Source: Zygophlyctis sp. KS116
Lineage: Eukaryota > Chytridiomycota
Direction: 5' to 3'
NCBI GenBank assembly: GCA_054661495.1
Contig: BAAFSQ010000008.1
Coordinates: 28,172-92,171 of the forward strand
DNA: 64,000 bases
In this document: in pieces, positions 10,730 to 21,148 of the stretch
Position numbering within the stretch: the stretch's first letter is position 1
Layout of the letters: every line of letters starts with the position of its first letter
Notes under the pieces: generated by a model
Seen by the model: the letters and a program-made list of their open reading frames with translations, nothing else
The model's database searches: none
Told to the model about the DNA's origin: nothing
Position numbers and translations under genes: made by a program

Positions 10730-13058
10730 TCATGCATTATTAGAAAATAATTCCTGCTTGACAAATCTAGCATATGAATCCTTCTCAATCAGTTTCAATA
10801 TATGATCTTCTGCCCGATTGAATAAATCAGTCTGTTCCGGAAGCAGTGATTTCTTATTTTTGAAAAGTGGTATAAATATGCCATGCAATTCTTTTTTGAT
10901 ATTAGATCCAATATTTATTTCTGCCGTCGCTCCTTGCTTTACAAACTCCAGGTAAATATGCTTTGCTTTTCTATCAAATACTTGCATAGTTGTCGACTTT
11001 TGAAGTTCTCTGCAAGCGCTAATAAATTTGAGATTTTCTTCAGAAAACTCCTTTTTGCTAAATTCCCAAAGAAGATCTACTCCTCTTTTATCCATCAAGA
11101 GGAAATTTAGACCAGATTTCCAGTATTTGATTTCATTGACTGTTATTGGCCTTACGTTTACTACGTATAAAAATACCTATTAGGATCCCAAGCTGATTCA
11201 TCTTCTGATATCCATGGATTAGATGGACAGGGATCAAATAGAAATGGATCAAGAAGGGAAGTCGTACTACAGTGTTCAATCAAACTAAATGTGAGAGTTA
11301 TAAAAAATACGATGAGGATTCAACTGACAATTTTGTAACCTTGAGAGCTAGCAAGTCCTTAAGCTCAAAAATCTTTCTTTGACTCCAACTGTGTAGAGAA
11401 TCAGGATTATTTGTTAAAGATTGCTATTTGATTATATTTATCAGTTTTACCTCATATTCTACATCTGTTAGCCTTTGCTTCCTTAAAAAATCTGCTTCTT
11501 CATCCAAAAAATGTTCACAAGAATCCGGCTAATTGTAAAAAATATTTCAAATTTACTGCTGAACGTTGTACACACCAAAATCTATGTTCCTGTAACTTAA
11601 AGATTCTAGCTGTAACTTTTGACTGCTTTGCTAAAAAGGAAATATCAAGATCAACTTGTTTTTCAATTTTTCCCCATTCTCTGTCAAACAATCTTCGAAG
11701 CATCTCTAAATTTGTATTTTCCCAAGGAAACAGCTTATATTTACTGCTTGGAAAATAGGATCTTCGAAGTAAATATCTAGCATAGTCTGAATGCGAAGGA
11801 GTTCCAAATTCACTAGGTAAAAAGAATGGAGCTTGAAATATATACGGCTTGTCACCGTCTGTAAAAACCAGACTTCTATCAACAGAAACTATAAATCCCA
11901 AATGAAAAAGTAATCTACAAACTGTCAATGCATCCAATACAGTATCATCATAAAAATTCCCTTTAGAAACCTTTTCAATTTTTCTTTGAGCCCAAAGAAT
12001 TAATCCACTTCCTAAAAATTATTTAATTGATTTAAAATACCTGTAAACCAAGTTTTCAAGTATCTTGTATTTGATACCTTTCCAGAAGTGTATTTGACAC
12101 CATTTTCAGAGTCTTTTATTTCATTGTAAACATTTTTCAAGATCTTTAGTCTTTTTATAGTCCCTAAAGAGTATGATTTTTCAGTATAATTCTGTAGATT
12201 TGGAATAATTGGAGTCCAATTCACTTCAGAATGAATCGAATCTACATTTTTCTTAATTTCCAAGATTGATTTAACTACATTTTCTGAATTTTTTGTAAAT
12301 AATTTTTGAAATAGTCCTTTTTTAGTCTTTGGCTGATCTCCATTTTCTTTTTTATGATTTGAGCCTATTGAAGTATCGTTTAATCCTAGAATACTTCGTG
12401 ATCCTCTCATTGAATCGTTTATTGCCATAATACTTCGTGATCCTCTCATTGAATCATTTATTGCCATAATACTCCGTGATCCCTTTCTAGAATCCTGATT
12501 CACTCTAGATTTATGTGTCATTGAAATAAGATCATCTACTGCCTGTGCATCTTCATCCTTGATCAGATCATCTGATCCTAATAGTAATGTATCTGTACTC
12601 TCTGTATCCATTTCACGAGATCTATTATGAATAATTTTATCCATGATAATACTTCCACGAACATGATTAAATTCAACAGGAGACGTAATATCACCAATCA
12701 GTACTGCTACACTTGTATGAATTTTTTGAATTTTATTGTCCAAAGGCTTAATAAACTCCTTTCTACTGTTATTACCAGGAACCATATTTAATTTAGCTAG
12801 TGCTTTTTGTATCATATCATCATTTGACCGAATTGACACATTTCTATTTTTAATTTCTTGAATAGACTGATCTATAATATCATCGACTGAATGATAAAGT
12901 CTTGGCTCTTCAGAGTTTCTGATACTCTGTCTTGAAATTCTAACTTGTTGTCTATCAACTAATTCATTGCTAGAGAGAGAAGATATATTTGGAGTAGATA
13001 CACAGACTCCCTGTCCGTCTATATCATTTTCATCATTTTTAGAGTAATTATTGTCCAT
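10730..13058 (-). CDS. R7-family RGS protein, copy B (DEP-DHEX-GGL-RGS)
   Basis: Paralogue of the adjacent RGS gene; 730 aa. Exons 13058-12041, 12011-11557, 11528-11451, 11423-11311, 11284-11177, 11150-10730. The long disordered N-terminus carries a 13-residue repeat (GSRSIMAINDSMR, about three units). DEP/DHEX: DKPYIFQAPFFLPSEFG, DYARYLLRRSYFPSSKYKL, LQEHRFWCVQRS. GGL-like tail: TSLLDPFLF...PSNPWISEDESAW. RGS box: LLWEFSKKEFSEENLKFISA...EKDSYARFVKQ. Introns before DEP, after DHEX, inside GGL and before RGS match copy A in place and phase; the intron at 11424-11450 is private. The start codon lies 51 bp from the divergent channel gene, so they probably share a promoter. Confidence 0.9.
12374..12490 (-). 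repeat. three ~39-bp in-frame tandem units inside RGS copy B
   Basis: Three imperfect 39-bp units encode GSRSIMAINDSMR, GSRSIMAINDSMR and GSRSILGLNDTSI. Two are nearly identical at DNA level and one has diverged. They lie in the low-complexity N-terminal extension and are absent from copy A, so they arose after the gene duplication or were lost in copy A. Repeated S/R patches could be phosphorylation or docking mot ifs; that is inference. Confidence 0.85.
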
Positions 13059-13109
13059 TTAATAAACTCCTTTTCTGTATTGACGTCATTACCAATTAGT
13101 CCGTCCGCG
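13059..13109. promoter_or_regulatory. 51-bp divergent promoter between RGS copy B and CatSper-like channel
   Basis: Only 51 bp separate the two ATG codons (13058 on minus, 13110 on plus). Both promoters and both 5' leaders must lie here or extend into the opposite gene. I see no clear TATA box. Confidence 0.6.
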
Positions 13110-14332
13110 ATGTCCATGCATGGCAGCAATCCAGAGTTTCATGATCCACTTGAGGAATCTAATAGACAGAATAGTATAGGAGAGTATGAGTCAAGTACAT
13201 TATCATTGTCTCACAAGGTTCTACAAGGCGCATCGACTACTCACAAGACAGTCTTTGCTATTGTGGAATCTAGTACATTCAACTATTTTATATTGACAAT
13301 AATTATAGTAAATGCATTAATACTGGGACTAGAAACTAATATTAATATTATGAAATGGTATAGTTGGTATTTTCTGTTATTGGAGAATGTATTTCTGGGG
13401 ATATATTTATTTGAACTTGGAGCTAAAGTATACAGTTTAAGAATGGAATACTTCAAGTCAAGTTGGAATATTTTTGATTTAATTGTTATTTTATCATCTT
13501 TAATTGCATGGATAGTCAAGGAAACAGTTGATTTGACTGTTGGAGTCTCAAAGTTGTGTAGTATAATTCGTGTCTTTAGAGCAGTTCGAATTATTAGATT
13601 CTTAAAGGAACTCAAGGATGTAAATTATCTCAAATCACTTCAACTTATTATTGAAACAATATTTACTTCATTTCCAACAATTGGAACAATTGGAGTTTTA
13701 GCAGGTGTTTTCTTATACGTGTGCGCTGTTGCATCAGTTATTTTATTTGGAGATATAAATCCATATAAATTTGGATCAGTTGGAAAATCGGTAGTTGCAT
13801 TATTTGAAGTGATTACTCTAGATAGATGGTATTTTATGATTTTAAAAAAAACAGGGCTGAAATATATACTCATAATACAGATTATAAAAGTATTTGGATC
13901 TTGGGATTCGTTATAATCATTTTTGAGACTTTTGTCTTTGAAAAGTAATCTTTTAAAATTTAAATTTATAGTCTATTTGTGGCAGTTATTGTCAATAATC
14001 TAAAAGGATCTAGAGAATTAATTGAATTAAGAAAGAAAAAGAGACACTCTAAATCTTTAAAACTCAAGGGAAATGATCGGGCTGCTTCTAAAGGTTCACT
14101 CGGACGAGATAAATTAGAGACTGAAGGACTGGGAAATTTATTTGAACAGCAACACGGTATAGATGATTACTATCCTCCATATTTATCTAATCGTTTAAAA
14201 GAACTGCTATCATCGTATTATATGAATTTAGCTTCAATTGATCATGCTCAGGAATCTTATCAAAGACAACAAAAAGTTTTGGATGATCTTTTAGATCTTG
14301 GTATTAATTATCAAAATAAAGAATTTGATTAG
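13110..14332 (+). CDS. CatSper-like single-repeat voltage-gated cation channel subunit
   Basis: Six-helix cation channel subunit, probably Ca2+-selective as a tetramer. Exons 13110-13828, 13855-13944 and 13972-14332 (introns 26 and 27 nt); 389 aa. The voltage-sensor S4 has regularly spaced arginines (RVFRAVRIIRFLKEL). The pore reads LFGDINPYKFGSVGKSVVALF then TLDRWAEIYTHNTDYKSIW, i.e. the T-x-D-x-W filter of CatSper and bacterial NaV channels. S6 is ILGFVIIIFETFVFENLFVAVIVNNL. The splice at 13829-13854 is needed to restore the pore. The C-terminal tail contains a possible coiled coil (HAQESYQRQQKVLDDLLDLG). The ATG at 13110 is used; the frame extends upstream only to a TTG. A generic NaChBac-like channel cannot be excluded. 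Confidence 0.85.
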
Positions 14333-14401
14333 TTTTATATTTTTTATACTACAAAATAGCAAAAAGAATTGTATTATGCATTTTCAATTGGATAGTTAAA
14401 T

Positions 14402-15082
14402 TTACCATTCAAATTCACCCGAAGACTTACCATTAAATTTGAAAATTACCTTGTTAAAAAGATGGTCTTTTCCATTAACATTTATTACACCATCCTTGAA
14501 AATGCATTTCCATTTATTCTTGACTCTGCTTACTTTTTCATACTGACACAGCATTAAATTTGATGTTTCTGCATCTGCATCTTCTTCAGATTCATCCAAA
14601 TCTGAATTTATATTATCATCATCATCCAAGTCTTCCTCTAAATCATCTTCATCATCAGCTCCATCGTTTTGTTGTACTCTTTTCAATCGATTAAACAATT
14701 GTTCATCTATAGACTTTGAAGACTATTAAAAATTAAGAATTATAGAATACAATTTGAGTATGTTCATCATTAGATCCGTCGTTTTGTGAGACCTGATATC
14801 CTAAAAATTACAAATATGACTTACCAGTTTCATTTGGGGGAAGAAACGGTCGACCGTGCTCATCAACAGATGGCAGTACTTTCATACCAGAGAGTTTATG
14901 CTCCCAATTCTAGTTTCAGTTGATGCAAAACTCACTTGTTGCAGTTCAATTAGAATATTCTCATCAATACCCAATTCTGCAAAGTGCCGATGGGATTTCT
15001 CAATAACATCTTCAATGATCCATTTATAAACTGATGGCTAGCGTTAAATTTCAAATAAACTTACTACGACTGTATTTGACAT
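14402..15082 (-). CDS. TOA1: TFIIA large subunit (alpha/beta)
   Basis: General transcription factor that stabilises TBP on DNA. Exons 15082-15065, 15037-14936, 14909-14825, 14800-14751 and 14722-14402 (introns 24-28 nt); 191 aa, short for the family. The N-terminal four-helix part reads MSNTVVPSVYKWIIEDVIE then ELGIDENILIELQQ and WEHKL. After an acidic linker (DDEDDLEEDLDDDD) comes the beta-barrel half: LMLCQYEKVSRVKNKWKC, KDGVINVNGKDHLFNK, ending GEFEW, the canonical TFIIA C-terminus. The 18-nt first exon is required to give the yeast-like MSN start. Confidence 0.94.
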
Positions 15083-15169
15083 TAGCCAACGCACACCTAC
15101 CAGCACTCATCAGACTCAACTTAGATTTTCTAAGCCACTTGTCAATACACACATTCAATATATTACAAC

Positions 15170-17050
15170 TTATAATTTCAATGATCCCAGACCATCAGAT
15201 ACCCCTGAATCAGTATCTATTACTGGTTTTGTGTCACTTATAAGTGGAGAAGTCCCATCAGCATAAGCTGGTCCGAGATCATTCATTGGGGTTAAACTGC
15301 CAACTTCCATAACTAAGCGTGCAGATTTTGATACCTTCTCTTTAAGAACATGAGATCCATTTTCTAAGCCCCCTAATTCCCTGAATAATTCTTCAAAATT
15401 TTTGATGAGTGTTTTAAGGCCCAAAAGATATCCTTGATCTGGTCCTTTTGTAGTTGGAGGATAATTGACACGAATTGCAAATTCATCATGATCTATTTCA
15501 GCAGATTGATCATATAAATGATCTGCATTTACAACACAGTTTGAGAAATCAATCATTTTAACTTGAACTTCCATATTTGTTTCAAAAGTGCTTCCGTCAT
15601 ATATAATAAGAAGACTGCTAGCATAGAATCTACATTTCGGTAATTCCTGGATTACAGCTGATAAATCTACAAGTTTTTTAATTATTTGAGGAATATATCC
15701 AATTAAATAATGTGTTCCATTGTCTAAAAAGGATAAAAGAGACGTTTTAAAATTAGCAGCATGAATACCCCTTCCAACGTATTTGTCCAAATAAGCAAAA
15801 CTACCAGTATCATTTTTAAACGCCTATAAATTAAAAAATCCTCAAGTTTACTTGCATTCCACAAATACGAACACCAATCTTCTTTGAAGTAGACCTTTCG
15901 CATTTTCTCTCCTGAGACTGCTTTTTTTCTGGAGTAGCCATTACTCCGTGCTGCCTTGTACCCATTTTCAAATCTAATATACACGGAAAATCAAGTCCAT
16001 GTGTTAAATCTTGCAAAAGTAAAAATTGATGAGGAATTTTAGTGCCTGTTTTACTTGTACTTGCCAATTTTGAAACTTGATTAGAATATAAATGAAGTGA
16101 CCAAGGATTAAACTGTTCTTGATCCAAAATTTCATCATTATTTTTCTCCAAAATTGATTCTTCATCATCGTCAGACATTTGAAATATCGGACCCATGGTA
16201 TCAGTTGAAATCTTATTTTTTTTAGATCCAGCAAACTTTGAATGTGTTAAAGAAACTTGTGAACCCACTGATAGTATACTTGCCTCATCAGCCTCTTTTT
16301 CTTCCTTTGCAAAACTTAACCTGCCCTTATTCAGTGCACTTTGTGCTTGATTCATATTTTCATATCTTTTAATTATTTATCATATGTCTCTTACCTTGCT
16401 CTTATACTCTTTGGAGACCATGCCTAAAATATTATCTTTAAATAATCGAAAGTAATATAAAGAATAATACGAACCTCTTTAAAAATCTGTCTCTGCATCT
16501 TCCTATTAAGCGATGTCCTAGAGCTATTCAGGTCTGCTTCTAAATCCAAATTAGGATCATCTACTAAAAAGTGTTTATTATCATCCAAATGAACGACCGG
16601 AACCCAAGACCACCAATCACTAATCGGTTCCTTAAATTTAACATTTACACATCCCAAGTATGATGCTACAAAAGGCTTTAGATCTATCAAGAAGAGTGAT
16701 TTATCTAGCGTTTCATAAAAATCACGTTCCCTTGTATCTAACGGCTTACACAATGCCTTTTCTGAGAAGCGTAAAAATGAAGTATGGCCTCCTACCTGAT
16801 TTTTAAACGGTGTTAGAGGTAAAGCAATTTGTGATTCAATGGGAATAATTTCAGAGTCATCGTCTGCTTCCATCCTCAAATTTAGCGGAAGATCCTTTGG
16901 CTGAGACTTTGAAAACTGTCCTTCGACCGCCTTCTTTTCTGTTGTCAGTGACGAATGTCTTCTTTCGAATCTATCTTTATTCACATTCGGGCTTGGAATA
17001 GAAACAGCTTCTTTCGTCAATGTAATAGAACTACCTGCGCCTTGGTTCAT
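15170..17050 (-). CDS. KCS1: inositol hexakisphosphate kinase (Kcs1/IP6K)
   Basis: Makes inositol pyrophosphates (5-PP-IP5) from IP6. Exons 17050-16475, 16423-16395, 16365-15852 and 15823-15170; 590 aa. Family motifs: [14 protein letters not shown] (the PxxxDxKxG catalytic motif), [35 protein letters not shown], the SSLLIIYDG motif, MIDFSNC (metal-binding IDF) and [14 protein letters not shown]. The upstream part carries GGHTSFLRF and FVASYLGCV as in fungal Kcs1. The first intron (16424-16474, 51 nt) is longer than most here and begins gttcgt. No split from TFIIA downstream beyond an 87-bp gap on the same strand. Confidence 0.94.
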
Positions 17051-17119
17051 TTTAACGTTTCAACTCAAATTAAATTTTTGACGCTTTTACTGATCAATAA
17101 TCTAATCAATAAAATCACT

Positions 17120-18883
17120 CTATAATTCGATGACTTGTCTCAAATTCAACATTTTATTGTTAATTAGTTGTCTAATGCAATCTTCTCTTTTTATGGAAGA
17201 TCTGCATGGGAGATCCCTCCACATTCTTGCTCCATTCAATCTAATATTAAAACTTGATATACTTACCATTGACTTATAATCCATGGGAGAAATATTCAAT
17301 CTAGATCTTTCTTTATCTGTCCACAGAGACTGTTCTTCAATCTTCTCTAAAAGTACACGCACATTCTTATTCATGTATGGGTTTTTAGATTTCTTTGACC
17401 ATCTTTTGAGAAAGGTAGAGATTGGAATACATAATTCAGGAAAAGAAATTGAAGGAATAGCGAAATAATCGTAAAATAGATCTAAAACGCATTCAAAGAG
17501 TCCCTTTTGATACACTGACGTAGACATATAGCCAGAAGGTACGACTAAAAGTCCTGAAAAATCCAATGGTTTAAGAGTGCTAGGTTTTGCTTTTGCAGTT
17601 ATTTCAGAACTTGATAAAATTTCCATTAGATAAGGAGTAATTGGGATAAATACACCAGTTTTTTCACTTAAATTTAATAGAGTCTGAAGAATAATGTGAT
17701 GCATTGGATAATTCTTTGAATTTGGACATAGTCTTAAAGCTCCAATAGATATTTGAACTAGAGGATATACTAAATGCTTTAAATTTTCTCCACCATTTGG
17801 AGAATTTCCATAAGTAGCAATTACATCTGCCCATAATCTAATAGAGTTTACAAAAGGCCAGGAATGTATAACTGTATAATCTGAAGTTGAAGTAGCATTT
17901 TTCAAAGATAGAGCCAATTCTCTAATTCCTAAAAACCCAAAAGAATAAGTATTATGAAGAGATAACCCACTTAATTCCACCAAACATGAATTCATAAACT
18001 TGAGTTTAGTTAAAGAGAATGAATTAAAATTTGAAACTTGATTAATTGCTTTAAGTGCACCTTTAAAAACCTTTTCCAAGAAAACTGAAGGACAAGACAA
18101 ACAACACCTTCTTAAAACCAAAAATGCCGCCACTCGAACTCTTTCATCTCCTACACTCCAAAATTCCAATAATTCTTTATAAAACTCCTTTAAAAGTTTA
18201 GGAAAACTCGTATAATATGTGATAAATCCAGTTGATTTCTTTATAATTTCCACCAAAACTTTAGAATCTGTAGTATTCTTCATTACTTTCAGTAAATTTG
18301 TAAGAAAAGACTTTATAACTGGAGCCAACTTTTTCCATTTTTTAGATTTTTCTCTATTTTCTTTACTAAGAATAACATTGAGCCCTTCTGGAACCACATC
18401 TAAAGTAGTAGAAACAATTTCATTGATCATATTTTCATCCCAATCCAGACATTCCTCTTCTTCTCCCATATTTGCAACACTCTTAAAAGCCTTTGCTAAT
18501 TTGACTAGAGACTTATGATTTGAACCTTGTTGAATTTTCTTTGCAAGACTTTTAATCTCTTCTATCTGATCTATGCGATCTTCCATGTCATCATCTTCCA
18601 ACTTTTCCAACTCATCCTCCTTATCCTCTTCAGCGTCTTCAAGATCAGAGTCTGCAAGATCATCTTGGAGCCCATGCAGATCATCCTCCTCCTGATCATC
18701 CTGATCTGAATCATCAGAGAAATTTAGCAATTCCTGATCATTTTCTTGCAGATAATTATAAAATTTGGGATCCTTGTCCTTTAATGCCTTGAGTTGATTC
18801 TTGTGGTGAGTCTTTCTAGGTTTCTTGACTTTTGACAACTTGTTTTTCTGTAGAAACTTGATGGTCGATTTCTTCAATTTCAT
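17120..18883 (-). CDS. NOC2: Noc2, nucleolar complex / 60S pre-ribosome factor
   Basis: Required, with Noc1 and Noc3, for maturation and transport of 60S pre-ribosomes. Single exon, 587 aa. Basic N-terminus (KPRKTHHKNQLKALK), then DPKFYNYLQENDQELLNF and a long acidic stretch, then the helical repeat region with the Noc2 signatures FVNSIRLWADV, YPLVQISIGALRL and LNISPMDYKSMV. Slightly shorter than yeast Noc2. Diverges from SOF1 with 102 bp between the two starts. Confidence 0.93.
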   Translation of the reverse strand: MKLKKSTIKFLQKNKLSKVKKPRKTHHKNQLKALKDKDPKFYNYLQENDQELLNFSDDSDQDDQEEDDLHGLQDDLADSDLEDAEEDKEDELEKLEDDDMEDRIDQIEEIKSLAKKIQQGSNHKSLVKLAKAFKSVANMGEEEECLDWDENMINEIVSTTLDVVPEGLNVILSKENREKSKKWKKLAPVIKSFLTNLLKVMKNTTDSKVLVEIIKKSTGFITYYTSFPKLLKEFYKELLEFWSVGDERVRVAAFLVLRRCCLSCPSVFLEKVFKGALKAINQVSNFNSFSLTKLKFMNSCLVELSGLSLHNTYSFGFLGIRELALSLKNATSTSDYTVIHSWPFVNSIRLWADVIATYGNSPNGGENLKHLVYPLVQISIGALRLCPNSKNYPMHHIILQTLLNLSEKTGVFIPITPYLMEILSSSEITAKAKPSTLKPLDFSGLLVVPSGYMSTSVYQKGLFECVLDLFYDYFAIPSISFPELCIPISTFLKRWSKKSKNPYMNKNVRVLLEKIEEQSLWTDKERSRLNISPMDYKSMVSISSFNIRLNGARMWRDLPCRSSIKREDCIRQLINNKMLNLRQVIEL

Positions 18884-18985
18884 TTCAAATTTGTATTCTT
18901 TTTTTCTATCCTCAACCTATAGAAGAGAAAAAAAGAATAAATTTGACCGCCAAAGAGCTAAAACTTGAACACCTAATTCTTATCA
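18884..18985. promoter_or_regulatory. 102-bp divergent promoter NOC2 / SOF1
   Basis: Serves two ribosome-biogenesis genes transcribed in opposite directions (60S Noc2, 40S Sof1). Contains several A-rich runs, a common fungal promoter trait, but I cannot define a specific element from the sequence alone. Confidence 0.6.
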
Positions 18986-20343
18986 ATGAAAGTAAAAACC
19001 ATCTCAAGATCTGATGATCATTCAGATCTGGCTTCTAGAGAGACTGCATTAGACATTTATAAAGTTTATAGAAATCATGATCCTCTACTGCATCCATTTG
19101 AGAGAGCAAGGGAATATACAAGAGCATTAAATGCAACAAAGTTATCTAGACTATTTGCTAAACCTTTTCTAAAGGCGTTGGATGGTCATATAGATGGAGT
19201 TTATACAATGACAAAATTTCCTTTACACACAGGACTCTTGGCTTCAGGAGCTGGTGATGGAGAAGTCAGGCTTTGGGATTTATCAAGTGGAAAAACTTTA
19301 TGGTTTGCGAAAAATGCTCACAAGGGATTTGTAAAAGGACTTACAGCTTCAGCAGCTGGGAATATTGTTTCTGTCGGAGATGATAAAACTGTTCAGATTT
19401 GGTCAAGAGATGATTATAAATCAATCTCAATTTTTCATGGTAAAAATGCATTCACTGGTGTGGATCATCATAAATCTGAAAAAATGTTTGCTACTTCTTC
19501 TACAAAAGTGGATATTTGGGATTATTCAAGATCAGATCCGATAAATTCTTATACTTGGGGATCAGATACAATTACTACTGTTAAAATGAATCAAACAGAG
19601 TCAAATATTCTTGCTTCAGCTGGTACAGATAGGTCTATAATTCTTTATGATTTAAGAACTCATTCTCCTATAACAAAGGTAATCTTGGAAATGAGAACAA
19701 ATGCTATTTCTTGGAATCCAATGGAAGCATTTAATTTTTCAATTGCTAATGAAGATCATAATATTTATACTTTTGATATGCGAAGACTAAAAAGAGCTTT
19801 GAATATTGGTAAAGATCATGTTGCAGCAGTTTTGGATTTAGATTACTCTCCAACAGGACAAGAAATAGTTACAGGTTCTTATGATAAAACTATAAGAATT
19901 TTTGATGTCTCTCAAGGAAGATCAAGAGAAGTTTATCATACAAAAAGAATGCAAAAAACCTTTTGTGTAAAGTTTTCAATGGATGGCAAGTTTGTTCTTT
20001 CTGGAAGTGATGATGGAAATATTAGACTTTGGAAGGCTAATGCTTCAGAGAAATTAGGAGCTGTAATATTCTTTATTTTTAACAATTATAGCTTACTGTT
20101 CGAGAAAAGAATTCCAAGAAATATAATAATGCACTTCAAGAAAGATACAAGCATATGCCTGAAGTCCATAGAATCGCAAGACAGCGTAAAGTACCATCTG
20201 CAATCAAGACTACAACATCAAGAAAACGTGTCATTTTGGACTCAATATCTCGAAAAGAAGAAAACGTTAGGAAGCACTCAAAACCAGGATCGAAACCATA
20301 TATTTCAGAACGAAACAAGCATATTGTTGCTACAGAAGAATAA
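18986..20343 (+). CDS. SOF1: Sof1/DCAF13, U3 snoRNP WD40 protein
   Basis: WD40 protein of the small-subunit processome. Exons 18986-20062 and 20092-20343 (29-nt intron); 442 aa. The N-terminus shows MKVKTISRSDDH and DPLLHPFERAREYTRALNA. Seven WD-like blades follow (e.g. GDGEVRLWDL, GSYDKTIRIFDV, GSDDGNIRLWKA). The C-terminal Sof1 extension comes from exon 2: LQERYKHMPEVHRIARQRK, then a basic tail (KPYISERNKHIVATEE). Without the intron the Sof1 C-terminus is lost. The stop lies 6 bp from the convergent PEX14 stop. Confidence 0.95.
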
Positions 20344-20349
20344 AAACAC

Positions 20350-21129
20350 TTACAAATCTTCATTCTGAGTTACTTCAGAGTCTTGAGTAGATTCCAACTG
20401 CCAAGCAGGAATTAATGGTTTACTTACGGCAGTGACTAGACCACCTTGGCCAACATTATGTGATATATTTGAGCTTAGTAAATTTTTCAATGAAAGTACT
20501 TCATTATGCAAATCTTTAACTAGTGATGCTTGATTTTCCTTGTGCTTTTCCATCATCTAACAAAATTAATATTGGTATAAATATACCTTGGGCAGTAAAT
20601 TCTTGATCCCTTCAATTTCCTGCACTAATCCCTGAATTAATTCTTCTTTTTCTTTATTTGCCTCTTCAAAAGCCTTGGACTGAGCGTCCAACTTTGAAGT
20701 TGATTCGATAACTTGATCATTCAAATCCTGAATGATTTTAAGTAATTCACTATTCGCCTTTTCATTAGAGTCTATACTTTTTGAGATATTATCTAAAGAT
20801 TCTTCCATTTCAGACGTAGATCCAATCATATAAGGTGCCACGTATGTACTAAAAAGTTGGTATAATCCATAACTCCCACCCACCACTCCAATCATACAGA
20901 GAGCAGTGTCCTTCCATCCCCATTGAGAATCATAATGAGCCATTGTACCAATCGGCATCTGCATAGATGAACCTGATGCTGATCCATTAACAATTGCCAA
21001 TGCCTTTTGAATATCTTGCTGTGATAGTCCTTTAGATTCTAGAAAACTGATTCTCTTTGCAAGCGGCGCTTCTTGAACTTGAGGATCAGAGAGAAACTTT
21101 ATCGCAGAATCCATTAAATCAGAGCTCAT
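20350..21129 (-). CDS. PEX14: peroxin Pex14
   Basis: Peroxisomal membrane docking factor for Pex5/Pex7 cargo receptors. Exons 21129-20587 and 20556-20350 (30-nt intron); 249 aa. The N-terminal Pex5-binding domain reads AIKFLSDPQVQEAPLAKRIS, FLESKGLSQQDIQKAL. Then a membrane-proximal Trp/Tyr segment and hydrophobic stretch (WGWKDTALCMIGVVGGSYGL), followed by a long coiled coil (~95-200). Short relative to yeast Pex14. The window also has a candidate PEX39 gene (27192-27469). Confidence 0.9.
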
Positions 21130-21148
21130 TTTAAGAATGAAGAATTTA

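Noticed and set aside
13080-13109. N-terminal extension of the channel from a TTG codon
   Set aside because: Eukaryotic initiation expected at ATG; first in-frame ATG is 13110. The same reasoning was used for chorismate mutase, GT61, the CE4 deacetylase and the 58677 gene.
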